A stretch of DNA of 7,453 nucleotides from Betaproteobacteria bacterium (GTDB taxonomy: Bacteria; Pseudomonadota; Gammaproteobacteria; Burkholderiales; SG8-39): the NCBI GenBank assembly GCA_019237595.1, contig JAFAGU010000169.1, positions 1 through 7,453 of the forward strand. The letters are read 5' to 3'. The notes below the pieces were generated by a model. It searched no databases and had not been told where the DNA came from. It saw only the letters and a list, made by a program, of their open reading frames with translations. Numbering within the stretch: the first letter of the stretch is position 1; each line of letters starts with the position of its first letter. Position numbers and translations under genes: made by a program. Shown here piece by piece: positions 5,292-7,453 of this stretch.

Positions 5292-6815
5292 GTGCGTAAC
5301 GCTCTGCGGTCGATGGCGACCGCGCTTCCCGACATGGCCGGATCGCTCGCGTATCCCCGGTCCTTCCTTGGCCTCCTGCTCGCGGGCTTCACGCTCGTGA
5401 TGCTGCCGCTCGTCGCCGCGCTCGCCTATTCGGCGTGGAGCACCGAGCGCCTCGCCGGGCAGAGCCGCACGGCGGTCTTCAACGCCTCGCAGGCCGCGCG
5501 CGCGAGCCGCTCGCTCGTCGAGCGCATCGGCTCCATCGAGCGCCTCGCGCAGCAGATGACCGTGCTGGATGACCCGGAGATCGTCGCCGCCTACGCGCGC
5601 GTGCATCGCAGCTTCAAGCAGCTCGCGGCGGAAATCGCCACGCTCCCCATCGAGGACGCGCAAGCGGACGCGCTCGGGCGGGCGGTGACGGAGGAGCAGT
5701 CGCTCTACGATCTCCTCAACGGCGTTCCTCGCGGCGCCGCGGGCGCGGACGACGTCGCTGCGCGCATCGACCGCCTCATCGACAGCGCGCGCGAGGTGCT
5801 CGCGATCAACAACCGCATCGTCGATCGCGAGGTCGAGAGAATGCGCCACGGCGCGGACGAAGTGCAGCGAGGGCTCGTCGTGCTCGTGCTCTTCGCCACG
5901 GCGGTCGCGCTCAGCCTTGCGCTCGCGCTCACCCGCTATATCGGGCGGCCGATCGGCGAGATCGACGCCGCGATCCGCCAGCTCGGCGGCGCCGAGTTCT
6001 CGCGGCCGATCTCGGTGCGCGGCCCGGAGGATCTGCGCTTCCTCGGCCGGCGCCTCGACTGGCTGCGCGTGCGCCTCGAGGAGAACGAGACGCAGAAGAC
6101 GCGCTTCCTGCGCCATGTCTCCCACGAGCTCAAGACGCCGCTCACCGCGGTGCGCGAGGGCGCCGAGCTGCTCCACGACGGCATCGGCGGCGCCCTGACG
6201 CCGGTCCAGGGCCAGGTAGTCGGCATCATGCGGGACAACAGCGTGAAGCTGCAGCGCCTGATCGAGGAGCTGCTGGATTATCAGCGCGCGCTGCACGCCG
6301 CGGCGTCGCTCGAAGTGCGCAGCGTCGTGCTGGACGCGCTCGTCGCAGAGGCCGCGCGCGCGCACCAGCTCGCCGCGGCGGGCAAGGGCCTGCGCCTGGT
6401 CATCGATGCGCAGAACGCGACGATCGATGCGGACCCCGACAAGCTGCGCTCGATCGTCGATAACCTCATCAGCAACGCAGTGAAATTCACGCCGCCCGGC
6501 GGTACCATCACGGTGAAGGCGCGCGCGGGCGAGGGCGCCGCGGCAGGCGACGCCGTGATCGAGGTGCTCGATTCCGGCCCCGGCGTGCCGGCCGAGGAGC
6601 GCGAAAGCATCTTCAACCTCTTCTCGCGCGGCCGCGCGCGCACCGAAAGCGGCGGCGGCCGGCTCGTGAAGTCGAGCGGCCTCGGGCTCGCCATCGCGCG
6701 GGAGCTCACCGAAGCGCACGGCGGCCGGATCGCCGTCGTGCCGGGCGGAGCCGGCGGCCATTTCCGCGTCACGCTGCCGCGCCGTTCGGCGCGTGCGCTG
6801 GCCGACGCCGCGTAA
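5292..6815 (+). CDS. glrK: GlrK/QseE-type sensor histidine kinase
   Basis: Inner-membrane kinase expected to phosphorylate the GlrR encoded just downstream. The 507 residues show a first membrane segment at about 25-47 (after YPRSF), a periplasmic sensor region (about 48-193), a second membrane segment at about 194-214, HAMP (about 215-265), and HisKA with FLRHVSHELKTPL and phospho-acceptor His278. The HATPase_c domain has an N-box at Asn391-Asn395 (DNLISNAVKF), G1 at 427-431 (DSGPG) and G2 at 461-466 (SSGLGL). All catalytic motifs are intact. The PRS motif before the first membrane segment, the VLDDPE motif and the SHELKTPL-REG-ELL / LTP-Q / LIEELLDY string resemble E. coli GlrK strongly, as I recall it. 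GTG 5292 has a weak GGAAA 9-10 nt upstream; ATG 5313 and 5334 are alternatives without a site. No QseG-like lipoprotein gene separates it from glrR. A GlrR-type palindrome lies just upstream. Confidence 0.92.
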   Translation: MRNALRSMATALPDMAGSLAYPRSFLGLLLAGFTLVMLPLVAALAYSAWSTERLAGQSRTAVFNASQAARASRSLVERIGSIERLAQQMTVLDDPEIVAAYARVHRSFKQLAAEIATLPIEDAQADALGRAVTEEQSLYDLLNGVPRGAAGADDVAARIDRLIDSAREVLAINNRIVDREVERMRHGADEVQRGLVVLVLFATAVALSLALALTRYIGRPIGEIDAAIRQLGGAEFSRPISVRGPEDLRFLGRRLDWLRVRLEENETQKTRFLRHVSHELKTPLTAVREGAELLHDGIGGALTPVQGQVVGIMRDNSVKLQRLIEELLDYQRALHAAASLEVRSVVLDALVAEAARAHQLAAAGKGLRLVIDAQNATIDADPDKLRSIVDNLISNAVKFTPPGGTITVKARAGEGAAAGDAVIEVLDSGPGVPAEERESIFNLFSRGRARTESGGGRLVKSSGLGLAIARELTEAHGGRIAVVPGGAGGHFRVTLPRRSARALADAA

Positions 6816-6851
6816 CGACACCCGGTGAAAATTTTTGCCATTTGCGAACCG

Positions 6852-6857
6852 AAGGGA
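6852..6857 (+). promoter_or_regulatory. Ribosome-binding site for the TTG start of glrR
   Basis: AAGGGA, 8 nt before the TTG at 6866-6868. It follows an AT-rich patch (about 6829-6845) in the 50-nt gap after glrK, and supports TTG over any later start, which would cut into the receiver domain. Confidence 0.55.
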
Positions 6858-6865
6858 TCCCAAAG

Positions 6866-7453
6866 TTGAGCGCAGAACAATTCAAAGTGCTCCTCGTCGA
6901 CGACGACAAGGACTTGCTGCAGCTGATTGCGATGAGGCTGCAGGCGGCGGGCTATGCGGTGACGGCGGTGGAGTCTGGGGAGGCGGCGCTCGCGGCCCTG
7001 GCGGTGGCGCGGCCCCAGGTGGTGGTGACCGACCTACGCATGGCCGGGATGGATGGCTTGGCGCTCTTTGAGGCGATCCACCGCGAGGCGCCCTCGCTTC
7101 CGGTGGTGATCCTCACCGCCCACGGCACGATCCCCGAGGCGGTGGCGGCCACCCGCCGGGGGGTCTTCAGCTTCCTGACGAAGCCCTTCGAGCCCAAGGT
7201 GCTCCTGGACACGGTGGCCGAGGCCTTGAGGCTCTCCAGCGCTCCCACGGGCGAGATGGAGGACTGGAGAGCGGAGATCATCACGCGCTCCTCCGGCATG
7301 GAGGATCTCCTTGCCCAGGCGCGCCGCGTGGCGGCCTCCGATGCTTCCGTGTGCATCTTTGGCCAGTCCGGGACGGGGAAGGAGCTCCTTGCGCGCGCGA
7401 TCCACCGGGCAAGCCCGCGGGCAAACGCCCCCTTCGTGGCGGTGAACTGCGGG
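6866..7453 (+). CDS. glrR: GlrR/QseF-type sigma-54-dependent response regulator, N-terminal part
   Basis: The first 196 residues of an NtrC-family activator; the right edge cuts it inside the AAA+ domain. The receiver domain (about 7-120) has the acidic pocket DDD at 12-14, phospho-acceptor Asp56 in VVTDLRM, Thr84 and Lys106. The linker contains ITRS, and the AAA+ domain begins with Walker A GQSGTGKE at 166-173, followed by AIHRASPRANAPFVAVNCG. The strings LRM-MDG-LF, ILTAHGTIPEAVAATRRGVFSFLTKP and ITRS closely resemble E. coli GlrR. This kind of protein binds enhancer-like sites and drives open-complex formation by sigma-54 RNA polymerase; the family's sigma-54 contact loop (GAFTGA) and HTH domain lie outside the window. 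It is probably co-transcribed with glrK. Codon use differs from glrK: by hand count 16 of 18 Val codons are GTG, Gly is split between GGC and GGG, and AGG/AGA appear for Arg. Confidence 0.93.
   Translation, partial: MSAEQFKVLLVDDDKDLLQLIAMRLQAAGYAVTAVESGEAALAALAVARPQVVVTDLRMAGMDGLALFEAIHREAPSLPVVILTAHGTIPEAVAATRRGVFSFLTKPFEPKVLLDTVAEALRLSSAPTGEMEDWRAEIITRSSGMEDLLAQARRVAASDASVCIFGQSGTGKELLARAIHRASPRANAPFVAVNCG

Noticed and set aside
4854..6863. The epsL reading frame stays open on the minus strand for about 670 more codons, antisense to glrK.
   Set aside because: Composition is Arg/Ala-rich with no domain, while the plus strand encodes an intact kinase. Epsl itself has its own ribosome-binding site and signal peptide at 4853. 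The long open frame is an effect of high GC.

Overview
The window is very GC-rich (I estimate close to 70% by eye), with C or G in most third codon positions. Its gene families point to a betaproteobacterium: an EpsL-type exopolysaccharide outer-membrane protein of the exosortase B (PEP-CTERM) kind, a fused mannose-1-phosphate guanylyltransferase/mannose-6-phosphate isomerase, and a GlrK/GlrR (QseE/QseF) two-component pair. This placement comes from family knowledge, not from a database search.

Layout. At the left edge on the minus strand, a small four-cysteine lipoprotein gene (174-542) is followed by the first 53 codons of a family 3 solute-binding protein (1-159, cut by the window edge), which appears to use a CTG start. 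On the plus strand, a compact run of four genes follows: a secreted or membrane-anchored protein with two EF-hands (about 833-1237), an 81-residue Pro/Arg-rich protein (1278-1523), the C-terminal half of a GT4 glycosyltransferase (1513-2055) and manC (2062-3570). The gaps are 40 bp, an 11-bp overlap and 6 bp, so this is probably one operon. manC meets epsL (3567-4853, minus) tail to tail, and their two stop codons share the palindrome CTAG.

The right half is a regulatory module. epsL diverges from a small uncharacterised gene (4924-5205), then glrK (5292-6815) and glrR (6866 to the window end). GlrR is an NtrC-type sigma-54 activator.

The most interesting observation is two perfect TGTC-N10-GACA palindromes, at 4925-4942 and 5239-5256. 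They are the only two I could find in the window, and both lie between epsL and glrK. This is the half-site pattern known for enterobacterial GlrR. It suggests that this GlrR-like regulator controls its own operon and/or the divergent epsL, linking an envelope-sensing system to exopolysaccharide export. ManC would supply GDP-mannose and the truncated glycosyltransferase may be a relic of the same pathway; that functional link is inference.

No tRNA, rRNA, CRISPR array, insertion sequence or convincing intrinsic terminator was seen.
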